Origin: Cyanobacteria bacterium RU_5_0 | Lineage (GTDB): Bacteria > Cyanobacteriota > Cyanobacteriia > Elainellales > Elainellaceae | Assembly: GCA_012033255.1 (NCBI GenBank) | Contig: JAAUSF010000015.1 | Location: forward strand, 1-58,133 | DNA: 58,133 nt | Reading direction: 5' to 3' | In this document: positions 16,888 to 28,840 of the stretch, in pieces | Numbering within the stretch: the first letter of the stretch is position 1 | Layout: every line of letters starts with the position of its first letter | Notes under the pieces: generated by a model | Told to the model about the DNA's origin: nothing | The model's database searches: none | The model's input: only the letters and a program-made list of their open reading frames with translations | Translations under genes and position numbers: made by a program

Positions 16888-19800
16888 ATGGCTGACCTAA
16901 CCCCTTCCGCACCCATTTTCACCCTACCAGACCTAGTCGAAATTCAACGGGCAAGTTTCCGTTGGTTTCTTCAAGAAGGATTAATCGAAGAATTAGACAG
17001 TTTTTCGCCTATTACAGACTATACTGGCAAGTTGGAGTTGCATTTCCTCGGCAAGGACTATAAGCTCAGGCGACCTAAGTATGACGTGGATGAGGCAAAG
17101 CGTCGGGACGCAACCTATGCCGTACAAATGTATGTTCCCACTCGCTTAATTAACAAAGAAACCGGAGAAATTAAAGAGCAGGAGGTCTTCATCGGAGATT
17201 TGCCCTTGATGACCGATCGCGGGACTTTCATCATCAACGGGGCTGAGCGCGTCATCGTCAACCAAATTGTTCGTAGCCCTGGTGTCTACTATAAGAAGGA
17301 GATCGACAAAAACGGACGCAGCACGTTCAATGCCAGCCTGATTCCTAACCGGGGTGCGTGGCTCAAATTTGAAACCGACAAGAACGACCTCGTTTGGGTA
17401 CGGATTGATAAAACTCGCAAACTGTCGGCTCAAGTTTTGTTGAAATCACTAGGTCTTAGCGATGGTGAGATCTTTGATGCGCTGCGTCACCCTGAGTACT
17501 TCCAGAAGACGATCGAAAAAGAGGGGCAGTTCAGCGAAGAAGAAGCCCTAATGGAGCTTTACCGCAAATTGCGTCCGGGTGAACCTCCTACGGTTTCTGG
17601 GGGGCAGCAACTCTTAGATTCCCGCTTCTTCGATCCCAAACGGTATGATCTGGGTCGCGTTGGTCGCTATAAGCTCAACAAAAAGCTGCGACTGAATGTG
17701 CCTGAAGCCACTCGTATCTTGACACCTCAAGATATTTTGGCGGCAGTCGATTATTTGATTAACCTGGAATTCGACATTGGCAGCATTGATGACATCGATC
17801 ACTTGGGCAATCGACGAGTGCGATCGGTGGGTGAATTGTTGCAAAACCAGGTGCGCGTCGGTTTAAACCGTCTAGAGCGGATTATCCGAGAACGCATGAC
17901 CGTCTCAGATGCCGATTCTCTCACTCCCGCTTCACTGGTCAACCCGAAACCCTTGGTGGCGGCGATTAAGGAGTTCTTTGGCTCCTCTCAGCTTTCCCAG
18001 TTCATGGATCAGACAAATCCACTGGCAGAGTTAACGCACAAGCGCCGTCTCAGTGCCCTGGGGCCTGGTGGTCTGACTCGTGAACGGGCAGGCTTCGCAG
18101 TTCGAGACATTCACCCTTCCCACTATGGACGGATTTGTCCGATCGAAACTCCAGAAGGTCCCAACGCGGGTTTGATTGGGTCGTTGGCAACTCACGCTCG
18201 TGTCAATGCTTACGGCTTTATCGAAACTCCCTTCTCACGGGTTGAAAATGGGCGAGTCTTGAGAGAGCAAGCTCCAGTGTATATGACTGCCGATGAGGAA
18301 GATGACTTTCGCGTTGCTCCAGGTGACATTCCTACGGATGAAAACGGATATATTCTGGGTGAGCAGGTGCCGGTTCGCTACCGTCAAGAATTTACTAACA
18401 CATTTTCTACTGAAGTAGACTTTGTGCTAGTTTCTCCGGTGCAGATCATTTCTGTCGCCACATCTTTGATTCCCTTCCTGGAACACGACGATGCTAACCG
18501 TGCCTTGATGGGATCAAACATGCAGCGTCAAGCCGTACCGTTGCTACGTCCGGAGCGTCCTCTCGTTGGCACGGGGTTGGAAGCCCAAGCGGCACGTGAC
18601 TCCGGGATGGTGATTGTTAGCCGCGTTGATGGTGAAGTCACTTATGTAGATGCCAACAAGATTCGGGTACGCGATTCTCGCGATTCTAATAGTCGCGAGA
18701 TTGAATACATCTTGCAAAAGTATCAGCGATCGAACCAGGACACCTGCTTGAATCAACGCCCGATCGTGTTTGCAGGCGATCGAGTTGTTGCCGGACAAAT
18801 CATGGCGGATGGCTCTGCTACAGAGGGGGGTGAGATCGCTCTGGGGCAGAATGTGTTGGTCGCTTATATGCCTTGGGAAGGCTACAACTATGAAGACGCC
18901 ATTCTAATTAGCGAACGCCTGGTTTACGACGACGTTTACACCTCTATTCACATCGAAAAATATGAGATAGAGGCGCGTCAAACTAAGTTAGGACCTGAAG
19001 AAATCACTCGTGAAATTCCCAACGTCGGGGAAGATGCCCTGCGGCAACTGGATGAAACTGGGATCATTCGGATTGGAGCTTGGGTCGAGAGCGGTGACAT
19101 TCTCGTTGGGAAGGTAACACCGAAAGGAGAATCTGATCAACCCCCTGAGGAGAAACTACTTCGGGCGATCTTCGGGGAAAAAGCCAGAGATGTACGAGAT
19201 AACTCTTTGCGAGTTCCTAATGGCGAAAAAGGACGGGTCGTAGACGTGCGGGTTTTCACTCGTGAACAAGGGGATGAACTGCCGCCTGGAGCCAATATGG
19301 TTGTGCGGGTGTACGTTGCTCAAAAACGGAAGATCCAAGTTGGGGACAAGATGGCAGGACGCCACGGCAATAAGGGGATTATCTCTCGGATTTTGCCGCA
19401 GGAAGATATGCCTTACTTGCCCGATGGCACTCCTGTGGATATTGTGTTGAACCCGCTTGGTGTACCGTCCCGTATGAACGTGGGTCAAGTGTTCGAGTGT
19501 TTGCTGGGCTGGGCTGGATACAACCTTGGTGTCCGATTCAAGATGATTCCGTTTGATGAAATGTATGGTGCGGAATCCTCTCGTTTGACAACCCACGCCA
19601 AGATTCAAGAGGCGTCTGAACAACATGGGAAATATTGGGTGTTCGATCCCGATGATCCAGGCAAGATCCAGGTGTATGACGGTCGGACTGGGGAAGCGTT
19701 CGATCGCCCTATCACAGTTGGTAAAGCTTATATGCTGAAGCTCGTTCACCTGGTAGACGACAAGATCCATGCTCGCTCTACAGGTCCTTACTCCCTCGTG

Positions 19801-20196
19801 ACTCAACAGCCACTTGGCGGTAAAGCGCAACAGGGGGGACAGCGATTCGGAGAGATGGAGGTGTGGGCACTGGAGGCATTCGGTGCAGGCTACATTCTCC
19901 AGGAGTTGCTGACGGTCAAGTCTGACGATATGCAAGGTCGTAACGAGGCATTGAATGCGATCGTCAAAGGTAAAGCAATTCCCCGACCCGGAACACCAGA
20001 ATCCTTCAAAGTGTTAATGCGAGAACTCCAGTCTCTCTGCTTAGACATCGCTGCACACAAATTGCAAACCTTGGAGGATGGGACTAGCCGTGATATCGAG
20101 GTTGATTTGATGGCAGATGTAGGCACCCGTCGCACCCCATCTCGACCTACCTATGAATCCATTTCTCGTGACGAAATGGAAGAAGTCGAAGACTAA
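16888..20196 (+). CDS. rpoB: DNA-directed RNA polymerase subunit beta
   Basis: 1102 residues from the ATG at 16888. GAGGAGA at 16878-16884 is the ribosome binding site, which rules out the TTG at 16876. Landmarks of beta include the rifampicin region ([34 protein letters not shown]), [15 protein letters not shown], the catalytic-side [30 protein letters not shown] and the C-terminal clamp [20 protein letters not shown]. It lacks the large E. coli-type insertions, as in cyanobacteria. It forms the polymerase core with the rpoC1 and rpoC2 products encoded next. Confidence 0.98.
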   Translation: MADLTPSAPIFTLPDLVEIQRASFRWFLQEGLIEELDSFSPITDYTGKLELHFLGKDYKLRRPKYDVDEAKRRDATYAVQMYVPTRLINKETGEIKEQEVFIGDLPLMTDRGTFIINGAERVIVNQIVRSPGVYYKKEIDKNGRSTFNASLIPNRGAWLKFETDKNDLVWVRIDKTRKLSAQVLLKSLGLSDGEIFDALRHPEYFQKTIEKEGQFSEEEALMELYRKLRPGEPPTVSGGQQLLDSRFFDPKRYDLGRVGRYKLNKKLRLNVPEATRILTPQDILAAVDYLINLEFDIGSIDDIDHLGNRRVRSVGELLQNQVRVGLNRLERIIRERMTVSDADSLTPASLVNPKPLVAAIKEFFGSSQLSQFMDQTNPLAELTHKRRLSALGPGGLTRERAGFAVRDIHPSHYGRICPIETPEGPNAGLIGSLATHARVNAYGFIETPFSRVENGRVLREQAPVYMTADEEDDFRVAPGDIPTDENGYILGEQVPVRYRQEFTNTFSTEVDFVLVSPVQIISVATSLIPFLEHDDANRALMGSNMQRQAVPLLRPERPLVGTGLEAQAARDSGMVIVSRVDGEVTYVDANKIRVRDSRDSNSREIEYILQKYQRSNQDTCLNQRPIVFAGDRVVAGQIMADGSATEGGEIALGQNVLVAYMPWEGYNYEDAILISERLVYDDVYTSIHIEKYEIEARQTKLGPEEITREIPNVGEDALRQLDETGIIRIGAWVESGDILVGKVTPKGESDQPPEEKLLRAIFGEKARDVRDNSLRVPNGEKGRVVDVRVFTREQGDELPPGANMVVRVYVAQKRKIQVGDKMAGRHGNKGIISRILPQEDMPYLPDGTPVDIVLNPLGVPSRMNVGQVFECLLGWAGYNLGVRFKMIPFDEMYGAESSRLTTHAKIQEASEQHGKYWVFDPDDPGKIQVYDGRTGEAFDRPITVGKAYMLKLVHLVDDKIHARSTGPYSLVTQQPLGGKAQQGGQRFGEMEVWALEAFGAGYILQELLTVKSDDMQGRNEALNAIVKGKAIPRPGTPESFKVLMRELQSLCLDIAAHKLQTLEDGTSRDIEVDLMADVGTRRTPSRPTYESISRDEMEEVED

Positions 20197-20281
20197 AGGG
20201 ATGAGGAATTAGAGATTAGGCTTCCAAATGAACAGTTTTCCTACTCATGAGAAACGATATAATCCCTAATTCCTGATCCCT
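20197..20281. repeat. 22-bp inverted repeat between rpoB and rpoC1
   Basis: Arms at 20197-20218 and 20260-20281 are complementary except for two positions (core GAGGAATTAGAG / CCTAATTCC), with a 41-base loop. The left arm begins directly after the rpoB stop. In RNA this would be a long stem between the two genes and 44 bases before the rpoC1 start. Confidence 0.7.
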
Positions 20282-20325
20282 AACGCCCAATTCAGAACTG
20301 CCAGGAAAAAGAGGAATAAATAGCG

Positions 20326-22200
20326 ATGCCAAAGCTAGAACAGCGGTTTGACTACGTCAAAATTGGTCTGGCATCTCCAGAGCGGATTCGTCAGTGGGGA
20401 GAGCGGACTTTGCCAAACGGCATGGTAGTTGGTGAGGTGACGAAGCCAGAAACGATCAACTACCGGACGTTGAAGCCGGAAATGGACGGTCTATTTTGTG
20501 AACGGATTTTTGGTCCGGCGAAAGATTGGGAATGTCACTGCGGCAAATATAAGCGAGTGAGACACCGGGGGATTGTCTGTGAACGCTGCGGTGTTGAAGT
20601 GACAGAATCTCGTGTTCGTCGTCATCGCATGGGCTATATCAAGCTAGCGGCTCCTGTGGCTCACGTTTGGTATCTCAAAGGGATTCCAAGCTATATGTCG
20701 ATTTTGCTAGACATGCCCCTGCGAGATGTAGAGCAGATTGTTTATTTCAACTCTTATGTGGTGCTGAGTCCGGGTAATGCCGAGAACCTCAGCTACAAGC
20801 AACTGCTAACAGAAGACCAGTGGATTGAAATCGAGGATCAGCTTTACAGTGAAGACTCTCAACTCACCGGAATTGAAGTTGGAATTGGCGCAGAAGCCTT
20901 GCAACGGTTACTGCAAGATCTCGACCTAGAAAAAGAAGCTGAAGTTTTGCGGGAAGACATTGCAACCGCTAAGGGACAAAAACGCGCCAAGCTGATCAAG
21001 CGTTTGCGGGTAATCGACAACTTTATTGCGACGCGATCGCTCCCCGAATGGATGATTCTGACGGTGATTCCCGTCATCCCGCCTGATCTACGCCCAATGG
21101 TGCAACTGGATGGGGGGCGTTTCGCCACCTCTGACTTGAACGACTTATATCGTCGGGTCATCAACCGGAACAACCGTTTGGCACGACTCCAGGAAATTCT
21201 TGCGCCTGAAATTATCGTGCGAAACGAGAAACGGATGCTGCAAGAAGCGGTGGATGCGCTGATTGATAATGGTCGTCGTGGTCGCACAGTTGTTGGAGCA
21301 AACAACCGTCCACTGAAATCGTTGTCAGACATTATTGAAGGAAAGCAAGGTCGTTTCCGCCAAAACCTCCTTGGTAAGCGGGTGGACTACTCTGGGCGTT
21401 CCGTGATTGTGGTTGGCCCTAAACTGAAGATCCATCAATGCGGATTGCCGAAGGAAATGGCGATCGAACTCTTCCAACCCTTCGTGATTCATCGTCTAAT
21501 CCGTCAGGGACTCGTCAATAACATCAAAGCGGCTAAAAAACTGATCCAGCGCAACGATCCGCAAATTTGGGATGTACTGGAGGAAGTCATTGACGGACAC
21601 CCCGTTCTCCTCAACCGTGCGCCTACTTTGCACCGTCTAGGGATTCAAGCGTTTGAACCTATCCTTGTAGAAGGACGCGCCATTCAAATTCACCCGCTTG
21701 TTTGCACCGCGTTTAACGCTGACTTTGATGGCGACCAGATGGCGGTTCACGTTCCCCTTTCGCTGGAGTCACAAGCTGAGGCGAGGTTGCTGATGCTGGC
21801 ATCTAACAATATTATGTCTCCAGCAACGGGTAGACCGATCGTCACCCCTAGCCAAGACATGGTATTGGGTTGCTATTACCTGACGGCTGAGAACCCTGAT
21901 GCTAAGTTGGGAGCCGGTCGGTATTTCGCCAATCTTGATGATGTCATCATTGCCTACGACCAAAAGAAAGTAGATATTCACTCCTTCATTTGGGTGCGAT
22001 TCGACGGTCGGCTTGAAATGGATGAACCTGATCCTGAACCCACTCAGGTGGAAACCGCAGCAGACGGAACCGTAACAAAACTCTATAAGTTTCGCCGAGT
22101 ACGAGAGGATGCTGAGGGGAATTTAATTTCGCAATACATCAAAACTACCCCTGGACGCATTATCTACAACAAGACGGTTTACGATACGTTACTCGGCTAG
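20326..22200 (+). CDS. rpoC1: DNA-directed RNA polymerase subunit gamma (beta-prime N-terminal part)
   Basis: This 624-residue protein is the N-terminal part of beta-prime as split in cyanobacteria and plastids. The Zn-binding cysteines lie in CHCGKYK and CERCG (about residues 70-88). The lid/rudder region carries [20 protein letters not shown] and the catalytic Mg motif [12 protein letters not shown] lies near residue 463. Length is normal for cyanobacterial RpoC1. A GAGGA ribosome binding site lies about 12 bases upstream. Confidence 0.98.
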   Translation: MPKLEQRFDYVKIGLASPERIRQWGERTLPNGMVVGEVTKPETINYRTLKPEMDGLFCERIFGPAKDWECHCGKYKRVRHRGIVCERCGVEVTESRVRRHRMGYIKLAAPVAHVWYLKGIPSYMSILLDMPLRDVEQIVYFNSYVVLSPGNAENLSYKQLLTEDQWIEIEDQLYSEDSQLTGIEVGIGAEALQRLLQDLDLEKEAEVLREDIATAKGQKRAKLIKRLRVIDNFIATRSLPEWMILTVIPVIPPDLRPMVQLDGGRFATSDLNDLYRRVINRNNRLARLQEILAPEIIVRNEKRMLQEAVDALIDNGRRGRTVVGANNRPLKSLSDIIEGKQGRFRQNLLGKRVDYSGRSVIVVGPKLKIHQCGLPKEMAIELFQPFVIHRLIRQGLVNNIKAAKKLIQRNDPQIWDVLEEVIDGHPVLLNRAPTLHRLGIQAFEPILVEGRAIQIHPLVCTAFNADFDGDQMAVHVPLSLESQAEARLLMLASNNIMSPATGRPIVTPSQDMVLGCYYLTAENPDAKLGAGRYFANLDDVIIAYDQKKVDIHSFIWVRFDGRLEMDEPDPEPTQVETAADGTVTKLYKFRRVREDAEGNLISQYIKTTPGRIIYNKTVYDTLLG

Positions 22201-22251
22201 AGTGAACTTTCCTTGTGATACAAACAGCCAAACAACTCGAAGGGCGGAAAC

Positions 22252-25200
22252 ATGACGGCAGAGCAAAAGTCAAATCAGAAAGCTGAGCAGACATTGGTTT
22301 TTCGGAACCAGGTCATCGGCAAGAAGGGGCTACAAAGGCTGATTGCTTGGGCATTTACCAACTATGGCACAGCGAGAACGGCTCAGATGGCGGACGAGCT
22401 AAAGAACATGGGATTCCGGTTTGCTACTAGGGCTGGAGTTTCAATCAGTGTGGATGATTTGCAAGTGCCGCCGAGCAAGCGAGAGCTATTAAGTGCCGCA
22501 GAAGAGGAAATTCGGGAAACTGAGAACCGCTATACACGCGGTGAAATCACTGAGGTAGAGCGATTTCAGAAGGTAATTGATACCTGGCACGGCACCAGTG
22601 AAGAACTCAAAAATGAGATGGTGCGCTATTTTAGAACAAATAGTCCCCTGAATTCGGTTTACATGATGATGAATTCTGGAGCACGGGGAAATATTTCTCA
22701 GGTGCGTCAGTTGGTGGGTATGCGCGGTTTGATGGCAAATCCGCAAGGGGAAATCATTGATATGCCAATCAAGACCAACTTCCGAGAAGGTCTGACGGTG
22801 ACGGAGTACATCATCTCCTCTTACGGAGCGCGAAAAGGATTGGTGGACACGGCACTCCGGACGGCGGACTCTGGTTATCTCACTCGTCGTTTAGTGGACG
22901 TTGCTCAAGATGTGATTATTCGTGAGCATGATTGCAATACTGAACGTGGGATTATGCTACAGAGTATGACGGATGGTGAGCGTGTCCTCATTCCCCTCAA
23001 AGATCGCCTCTTGGGTCGAGTCGTGGCTCGTGATGTGGTTCATCCTAAGACAGGTGAAGTTTTGGCTCCCCGCAATCAGCCAATTTCTGATGAACTGGCT
23101 AACCACCTGGCTAAGTCAGGAGTCGAGGAGGTATTCGTGCGATCGCCTCTCACGTGTGAAGCCAGTCGATCGGTCTGTCAACTCTGCTATGGTTGGAGTC
23201 TTGCTCATGCCTCAATGGTTGATTTGGGTGAAGCGGTTGGTATTATCGCGGCGCAGTCGATCGGTGAGCCAGGAACTCAGTTAACCATGCGGACGTTCCA
23301 CACGGGCGGAACGTTTACTGGCGAAGTGGCACCGCAGATCCGTGCGCCGTTTGAGGGTGTGGTTCACACGAAACCCAAGCAATTCCGCTTTCGCGCCTTC
23401 CGGACAAGCCACGGGAAAGATGCAGTGATCGCAGAGGTCAATGTTGAGTTGACAGTGGAGGCAGGCGATCGTAAGGAAATTTCCACCGTTCCGTCTGGTT
23501 CAATTGTGTTTATTCGCGATGGGGATGCCGTTAAAATCGGACAGATTCTGGTGGAAATGCCATCAACGAGTCGTGTTCGCAAGGTGACGGAGAAGGCGAC
23601 CAAAGATGTGACCTCTGACCTGGCAGGGGAAGTTAAATTTGCGGATGTGCTTCCGGAGGAGAAGAAAGACCGTCAGGGCAACACCACTCGGATTGCTCAG
23701 AGAGGAGGTCTGATTTGGATTCTCTCTGGCGAAGTTTATAACCTGCCTCCGAGTGCGGAACCGGTGGTGAAGAATGGCGATCGCATTGAAGCCAACAGCA
23801 TTATCGCAGAAACGAAGCTGAGCACAGAAAATGGGGGTGTGGTTCGGGTACCTCCTGGAAGCGACAGCAAAGGTAAAGAGATTGAGATCATTACGGCTTC
23901 TGTCTTGCTAGATCAGGCACGTGTGATCAGTGAAAGCCATCAAGGGCGCGAACAATATTTGATTGAAACTCAAAACAATCAGCGATTCTCCTTGATTGCA
24001 ACTCCTGGGACAAAAGTCACGAACGGGCAGGTCGTCGCGGAGTTGATTGACGATCGCTATCACACTCAAACGGGCGGTATCCTCAAGTACTCTGGTGTCG
24101 AGGTGGCGAAACGCGGTAAAGCCAAACTGGGCTATGAGGTCGTTGAGGGCGGTACGCTGTTATGGATTCCGGAGGAGGCACACGAGGTCAATAAGGATAT
24201 TTCCTTGCTGCTGGTAGAAGATGGTCAATTTGTTGAGGCGGGCACTGAAGTTGTTAAAGACATCTTCTGTCAGAGCGGCGGTGTGGTTGAAGTGACGCAG
24301 AAGAACGATATCTTGCGCGAAATCGTGATTAAGCCGGGTGAATTGCATTTGGCAGACAATCCGGAAGCGGTGATGTCGAAACATGAGACGATCGTTACCC
24401 CTGGACAAGAAGTAATGCCAGGGTTGACCGTCGATGAACTGCGATACGTTGAATATATTGAATCTCCAGAGGGACCTGCATTATTGCTACGTCCGGTGAC
24501 AGAATTCCAGGTTCCAGATGAGCCATCTGTACCGAGCCAAGAATCTACCAGTGAAGACTCTGGGCGATCGATTCGGCTACGTGCGGTTCAGCGCATTCCC
24601 TTCAAAGATGGAGAGCGGGTCAAATCAGTTGAAGGACTAGAATTGCTGCGAACTCAACTAGTGCTGGAAATCGAGAAAGACGCTCCTCAACTGGCGGCTG
24701 ATATCGAATTGATTCCAGATGAAACTGACCCCGATGTCATGCGTCTACAACTGGTCATTCTAGAATCCTTGGTGATTCGTCGTGATGTCGTTGCTGACCA
24801 AACACAGGGCAGTACTTACACTCGCATCTTGGTGAAGGACGGTGATCAGATCACGCCAGGTGCAGTCGTAGCACGTACCGAAATTCTCTGTAAGGAGGCC
24901 GGTGAGATTCGCGGTATCCGGGAAGGAGGCGAAGCGATTCGTCGGATTTTGGTGGTGCGAGAAGCCGATCTGACGACGATCGACACTCAAGGTCAGTCCG
25001 CCAAAGTCAAACCTGGAGCGTTATTAGTGGCAGGTTCTCAGGTGGCAAATGGCGTGACGATGGAGGAATCTGGACAAGTCGTTAAAGTCACTGATTCCCA
25101 TGTTGTGCTACGAACAGCTCGTCCTTATCGGGTCTCAGGGGGTGCCGTGCTGCACATTGATGATAGTGATCTGGTGCAACGGGGTGACAGTTTGGTGCTG

Positions 25201-26265
25201 TTGGTGTTTGAACGAGCGAAAACTGGAGACATCATCCAAGGTCTACCGAGAATCGAAGAACTTCTGGAAGCTCGGAAGCCCAAGGAAGCCTGTATTCTGT
25301 CACGTCGTCCTGGAACCGCTCAGGTAGTCTACAGTGATGACGAAACCGTTGAAGTTAAGGTGGTTGAATCAGATGGAGTGATCCAAGACTATCCCCTTGG
25401 TCCAGGTCAAAATGTCCTGGTGATTGATGGACAGGAAGTAAGGGAGGGTGAACCTCTGACGGATGGTCCTGCCAATCCTCATGAAATTCTGGAAACCTTC
25501 TTCGAGTTACATCGAGAGTCGTTGGGGATTCATGAAGCTTCGTTGCTGAGTTTGCAAGAGGTGCAAACCTTCCTGGTGAACGAGGTGCAGTCGGTGTATC
25601 AATCTCAGGGGATTGATATTTCTGACAAACACATTGAAGTGATTGTCCGCCAGATGACCTCCAAAGGGAGGGTTGAGGATGGTGGAGACACCACGATGCT
25701 TCCGGGTGAATTGGTAGAACTGCGCCAGATTGAACAGGTGAACGAGGCAATGTCGATTACGGGTGGTGCGCCTGCCCAATATACGCCAATGCTGTTGGGA
25801 ATTACCAAGGCATCGCTCAACACCGACAGTTTCATCTCGGCCGCCAGTTTCCAGGAGACCACTCGTGTCTTGACTGAAGCCGCGATCGAAGGGAAATCTG
25901 ACTGGCTGCGTGGCTTGAAGGAGAACGTGATCATTGGTCGTTTGATCCCGGCGGGTACAGGTTTCAATGCTTATGAAGAGAGTACCGCTACGGTGGAACT
26001 TGATCCCATCTATGAAGGTGCGGTCTTCGAGGAGGATGTTGATCTGACTGATGTCGTACTTGACGATCGCACGGCGCGCACTTACGAGCGTGAAGGTGGC
26101 TTTGAGGTCTTCCCGCCGCCAGGGGTGCGCGATCGTCCTTCTGAAGGAGATTATGGTCGCAGCTACAATACGAATCGGAACGAGGAGGAGGAAGAAGATG
26201 CTTATTCCTCTGCCATCATCGATGACGAAGATGACTTTGATGGTGACATGGATGAGGAGGAATAG
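22252..26265 (+). CDS. rpoC2: DNA-directed RNA polymerase subunit beta-prime (C-terminal part)
   Basis: The 1337-residue product supplies the C-terminal half of beta-prime. The bridge helix/trigger loop start appears as [20 protein letters not shown] near residue 325-345. The long stretch between about 370 and 1000 is the cyanobacterial insertion of sandwich-barrel hybrid repeats inside the trigger loop (many G..V..G..I/V..G units). The terminal part has [14 protein letters not shown] and a very acidic tail. It starts 51 bases after rpoC1, so the three genes form one operon ending at the terminator at 26293. Confidence 0.98.
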   Translation: MTAEQKSNQKAEQTLVFRNQVIGKKGLQRLIAWAFTNYGTARTAQMADELKNMGFRFATRAGVSISVDDLQVPPSKRELLSAAEEEIRETENRYTRGEITEVERFQKVIDTWHGTSEELKNEMVRYFRTNSPLNSVYMMMNSGARGNISQVRQLVGMRGLMANPQGEIIDMPIKTNFREGLTVTEYIISSYGARKGLVDTALRTADSGYLTRRLVDVAQDVIIREHDCNTERGIMLQSMTDGERVLIPLKDRLLGRVVARDVVHPKTGEVLAPRNQPISDELANHLAKSGVEEVFVRSPLTCEASRSVCQLCYGWSLAHASMVDLGEAVGIIAAQSIGEPGTQLTMRTFHTGGTFTGEVAPQIRAPFEGVVHTKPKQFRFRAFRTSHGKDAVIAEVNVELTVEAGDRKEISTVPSGSIVFIRDGDAVKIGQILVEMPSTSRVRKVTEKATKDVTSDLAGEVKFADVLPEEKKDRQGNTTRIAQRGGLIWILSGEVYNLPPSAEPVVKNGDRIEANSIIAETKLSTENGGVVRVPPGSDSKGKEIEIITASVLLDQARVISESHQGREQYLIETQNNQRFSLIATPGTKVTNGQVVAELIDDRYHTQTGGILKYSGVEVAKRGKAKLGYEVVEGGTLLWIPEEAHEVNKDISLLLVEDGQFVEAGTEVVKDIFCQSGGVVEVTQKNDILREIVIKPGELHLADNPEAVMSKHETIVTPGQEVMPGLTVDELRYVEYIESPEGPALLLRPVTEFQVPDEPSVPSQESTSEDSGRSIRLRAVQRIPFKDGERVKSVEGLELLRTQLVLEIEKDAPQLAADIELIPDETDPDVMRLQLVILESLVIRRDVVADQTQGSTYTRILVKDGDQITPGAVVARTEILCKEAGEIRGIREGGEAIRRILVVREADLTTIDTQGQSAKVKPGALLVAGSQVANGVTMEESGQVVKVTDSHVVLRTARPYRVSGGAVLHIDDSDLVQRGDSLVLLVFERAKTGDIIQGLPRIEELLEARKPKEACILSRRPGTAQVVYSDDETVEVKVVESDGVIQDYPLGPGQNVLVIDGQEVREGEPLTDGPANPHEILETFFELHRESLGIHEASLLSLQEVQTFLVNEVQSVYQSQGIDISDKHIEVIVRQMTSKGRVEDGGDTTMLPGELVELRQIEQVNEAMSITGGAPAQYTPMLLGITKASLNTDSFISAASFQETTRVLTEAAIEGKSDWLRGLKENVIIGRLIPAGTGFNAYEESTATVELDPIYEGAVFEEDVDLTDVVLDDRTARTYEREGGFEVFPPPGVRDRPSEGDYGRSYNTNRNEEEEEDAYSSAIIDDEDDFDGDMDEEE

Positions 26266-26292
26266 ACCTTAACTCCTGGAGAGTGCATGAGT

Positions 26293-26328
26293 GGGGCGTT
26301 TTGCGAAACGTCCCTATTTTTTGTTTTT
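26293..26328 (+). terminator. Intrinsic terminator of the rpoB-rpoC1-rpoC2 operon
   Basis: GGGGCGTTT and AAACGTCCC form a 9-bp stem with one G-U pair around a short loop, followed by TATTTTTTGTTTTT. It lies 28 bases after the rpoC2 stop. Confidence 0.85.
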
Positions 26329-26354
26329 GAAGCGATCGCGCTTGGCTTAGTCAT

Positions 26355-26465
26355 CTAGAGTGCCAAACTGAAGCAGCGATTGGGAAAAATCCGGTTCGCC
26401 GCTCGCTGAAACCAACCGATCGCCTCCTCTAGCTGGCTCACAGAGTAAGTGTCATGGATCAGCAT
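26355..26465 (-). CDS. Possible 36-residue small protein downstream of glmS
   Basis: An ATG-to-TAG frame of 36 codons starts 8 bases after the glmS stop, reading MLIHDTYSVSQLEEAIGWFQ and then a short hydrophobic-basic end. Composition is protein-like and the position would allow translation with glmS, but no family is recognised. It could equally be the last remnant of a lost larger gene. No ribosome binding site is clear. Confidence 0.25.
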   Translation of the reverse strand: MLIHDTYSVSQLEEAIGWFQRAANRIFPNRCFSLAL

Positions 26466-26473
26466 TTTGGTGA

Positions 26474-28375
26474 TTACTCCACTGTGACACTCTTCGCGAG
26501 ATTGCGTGGCTGATCAACATCCAATCCTCTCCGTGCTGCAATGTGATATGCCAAGAATTGTAATGGAATGACCGTCAGTAACGGTGACAGCCATTCCTCA
26601 ACATTCGGAACGGGTAATAGATCATCAAATATCTCGGCGGCGTGAGCATCGTTTATCGGTGTTACCCCAATCAATCGTGCATCACGGGCTTTTGCTTCCT
26701 GTGCGTTAGAAAGCACTTTTTCATACACACTTCCCGGCATCGCGATCGCCACCACAGGCACCTTCGCATCCAATAGCGCGATCGGACCATGTTTCATCTC
26801 ACCTGCCGGATAGCCTTCTGCATGAATGTAGCTAATTTCCTTCAGTTTCAATGCCCCTTCTAGCGCGATCGGATAATTAATCCCCCGTCCAATAAAGATA
26901 AAATCTTGAGTCTCTGCAAACTCATGCGCCAGTTCTTCAATTTGTCGCTCTTGCGTTTCCAGAATCGATTCAATTTGAGCAGGCAATTGCCATAACTGTT
27001 GGATCAATTGTTCGAGTTGGGTCGGTGATAAAGTGTGCCGACGATACGCTAAATCGATCGCCAAACAATAAAAGGCGACAAGCTGCGCGGTAAAGGTTTT
27101 TGTTGCCGCAACCCCAATTTCAATTCCAGCATGAATGTCGATCGCGCAATCCATCAACCGTGTTAAGCTACTTTGCATTCGGTTCGTGATGCCCAGTAAG
27201 CGAGGACGAAATGGAGCAGACTGGTTCGCTCGGCGCTGTTTTTCCATCGTAATTGCTGAAAGCGTATCGGCCGTCTCACCCGATTGAGTCACACCCACAA
27301 TCAGCGTACTTGCAGTCAATGGTGGCGGTGCGTAGCGAAATTCCGAAGCATAATGCACCTGACTGGGAACTTGTGCCAATTGCTCCAGCAAATATTTGCC
27401 AATCAAACTCGCGTGCCAACTCGTTCCACACGCCACAATCTGAATCTGCTCCAGATCAGTATAAATCTCTGGTGGCAAGCCTAAACTAATCGGATTACTG
27501 GTGGATTCTGAAGTCCAATGACGATTAATGTATGCCTCTAGACCCGTCCGCACTACACTGGGTTGCTCATAAATTTCCTTGAGCATGAAATGTTTGAACC
27601 CCTGCTTCTCCATCGTCAGGGACGTACTCGCTAACAGGTGCGGATGTTTTTTGAGACGATTGCCTGCAAACGTGTAAATCTCAATGCCCAATGGAGTCAG
27701 CGTCGCCATTTCCCCATTCTCCAACGGCACGATCGCACGAGTATAGGGCAGAATCGCTGGAATATCCGACGCACAGAAAAACTCACCTTGTCCAAATCCC
27801 AATACCAACGGAGCTTGTTGCCGTGCTACGACAATTTCATCGGGATAATCTACACACAAAAAGACGATCGCAAATGCTCCATCTAATCGATTGACAACCC
27901 GCCGCACCGCTTCTGTAAAAGGAGAATAATATTGCTCAGATTCCCCAGAACGCTGCATTTGATTCAAACACTCCGCCACCAGATTTGGAATCACCTCAGT
28001 ATCCGTTTCTGTAACAAATTCATAGCCAAGCTGCTTCAATTCTTCCCGTAGTTCTCGATAGTTTTCGATAATGCCATTCTGCACAACTGCCACTCGTTGC
28101 GCCATATCCGCATGAGGATGCGCGTTATGCTCCTCTGGCTTACCATGTGTTGCCCAGCGGGTATGTCCAATCCCAACTTGTCCTGGCATTTCCTGTCCAA
28201 TCAACTTCGATTGCAAGTTATGTAATTTGCCCTTTGCCCGGACTCGCTGAATCTTCCCTTCCCAAATTGTCGCAATCCCCGCAGAATCATAGCCCCGATA
28301 TTCGAGTTTGCGTAACCCTTCTAGCAAAATTCCACTCGCGGCTTGAGTCCCGATGTAACCAACAATTCCACACAT
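26474..28375 (-). CDS. glmS: Glutamine--fructose-6-phosphate aminotransferase
   Basis: The 633-residue enzyme makes glucosamine-6-phosphate from fructose-6-phosphate and glutamine, the entry to peptidoglycan amino sugars. After Met1 the nucleophile Cys2 heads MCGIVGYIGT; GHTRWATHGKP and NGIIENYRELR complete the N-terminal glutaminase domain. Two SIS domains (ACGTSWHASL, GVTQSGETADTLSA, RGINYPIALEGALKLKEI) follow, and the protein ends with KSVTVE, the conserved isomerase-domain C-tail. Length is slightly above the usual ~610 because of a short insertion in the glutaminase domain. No glmS ribozyme-like leader was recognised in the upstream 400 bases. Confidence 0.97.
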   Translation of the reverse strand: MCGIVGYIGTQAASGILLEGLRKLEYRGYDSAGIATIWEGKIQRVRAKGKLHNLQSKLIGQEMPGQVGIGHTRWATHGKPEEHNAHPHADMAQRVAVVQNGIIENYRELREELKQLGYEFVTETDTEVIPNLVAECLNQMQRSGESEQYYSPFTEAVRRVVNRLDGAFAIVFLCVDYPDEIVVARQQAPLVLGFGQGEFFCASDIPAILPYTRAIVPLENGEMATLTPLGIEIYTFAGNRLKKHPHLLASTSLTMEKQGFKHFMLKEIYEQPSVVRTGLEAYINRHWTSESTSNPISLGLPPEIYTDLEQIQIVACGTSWHASLIGKYLLEQLAQVPSQVHYASEFRYAPPPLTASTLIVGVTQSGETADTLSAITMEKQRRANQSAPFRPRLLGITNRMQSSLTRLMDCAIDIHAGIEIGVAATKTFTAQLVAFYCLAIDLAYRRHTLSPTQLEQLIQQLWQLPAQIESILETQERQIEELAHEFAETQDFIFIGRGINYPIALEGALKLKEISYIHAEGYPAGEMKHGPIALLDAKVPVVAIAMPGSVYEKVLSNAQEAKARDARLIGVTPINDAHAAEIFDDLLPVPNVEEWLSPLLTVIPLQFLAYHIAARRGLDVDQPRNLAKSVTVE

Positions 28376-28507
28376 AGCTCACACCACTCCTAGCAAGGCG
28401 AACGTTAACTGAACCTTATTCTAGTGGTTACAAGACAAAAGATTGTCCTTAGAGGATGTTTGAACAGTCCTCGTTGATCCGTTCAAACCCGTTCGAGCTT
28501 CCTACAG

Positions 28508-28613
28508 CGGTTTTCAGATGAGTGAGCCACAGTTGTGTGTGGGTGGGTAGATGAGTGGATGAGTGGATGGGTATGCGTGTGGCTTATGCAAGTGAAACTG
28601 GCTGTAAATCTCC
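28508..28613 (+). repeat. ~100-bp MITE-like repeat, copy 1
   Basis: It shares CAGCG(G/A)TTTTCAGATGAGT, an internal GTGGATGGGT block, GTGGCTTATGCAA and a terminal GGCTGT with the reverse complement of 36002-36086. The ends (ACAGCGGTTTTC and, inverted, ACAGCCAGTTTC) are imperfect terminal inverted repeats. The interior contains tandem GATGAGTG units, which account for the length difference. Confidence 0.6.
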
Positions 28614-28683
28614 TTTTCAAACATCCCCATAGGCATTAGAGTCTATCCAAAAACCTATTGTGCAGGGTGGGCAATGCCTTTGT

Positions 28684-28754
28684 TCTTTGTTAACCAATTA
28701 CCAATTACCAATTATCAATTACCAATTACCAATTACCAATTATCAATTATCAAA
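28684..28754 (+). repeat. Heptamer tandem repeat (CCAATTA/TCAATTA)
   Basis: About nine to ten consecutive 7-base units of CCAATTA, with TCAATTA variants at intervals. This is a short tandemly repeated (STRR-type) array. Confidence 0.85.
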
Positions 28755-28840
28755 GCTTGTTTCAAAAGGGATACTCAAGTCAGGAAGTGCGGTAGGGTTT
28801 GAGTACGATCGACTTTCCTTTCAACGTGAGGGAGGAATCT

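Larger units (their letters stand above)
28376..28840. other. Intergenic region with two repeat families
   Basis: No gene is supported between glmS and the universal stress gene. It holds the ~100-bp repeat (28508-28613) and the heptamer array (28684-28754). GGGAGGAATCT at 28830-28840 is the ribosome binding site of the next gene. Confidence 0.65.

Noticed and set aside
28684..28754. Regular repeats that might suggest a CRISPR array
   Set aside because: Units are contiguous heptamers without spacers, and no cas gene is present anywhere in the window.
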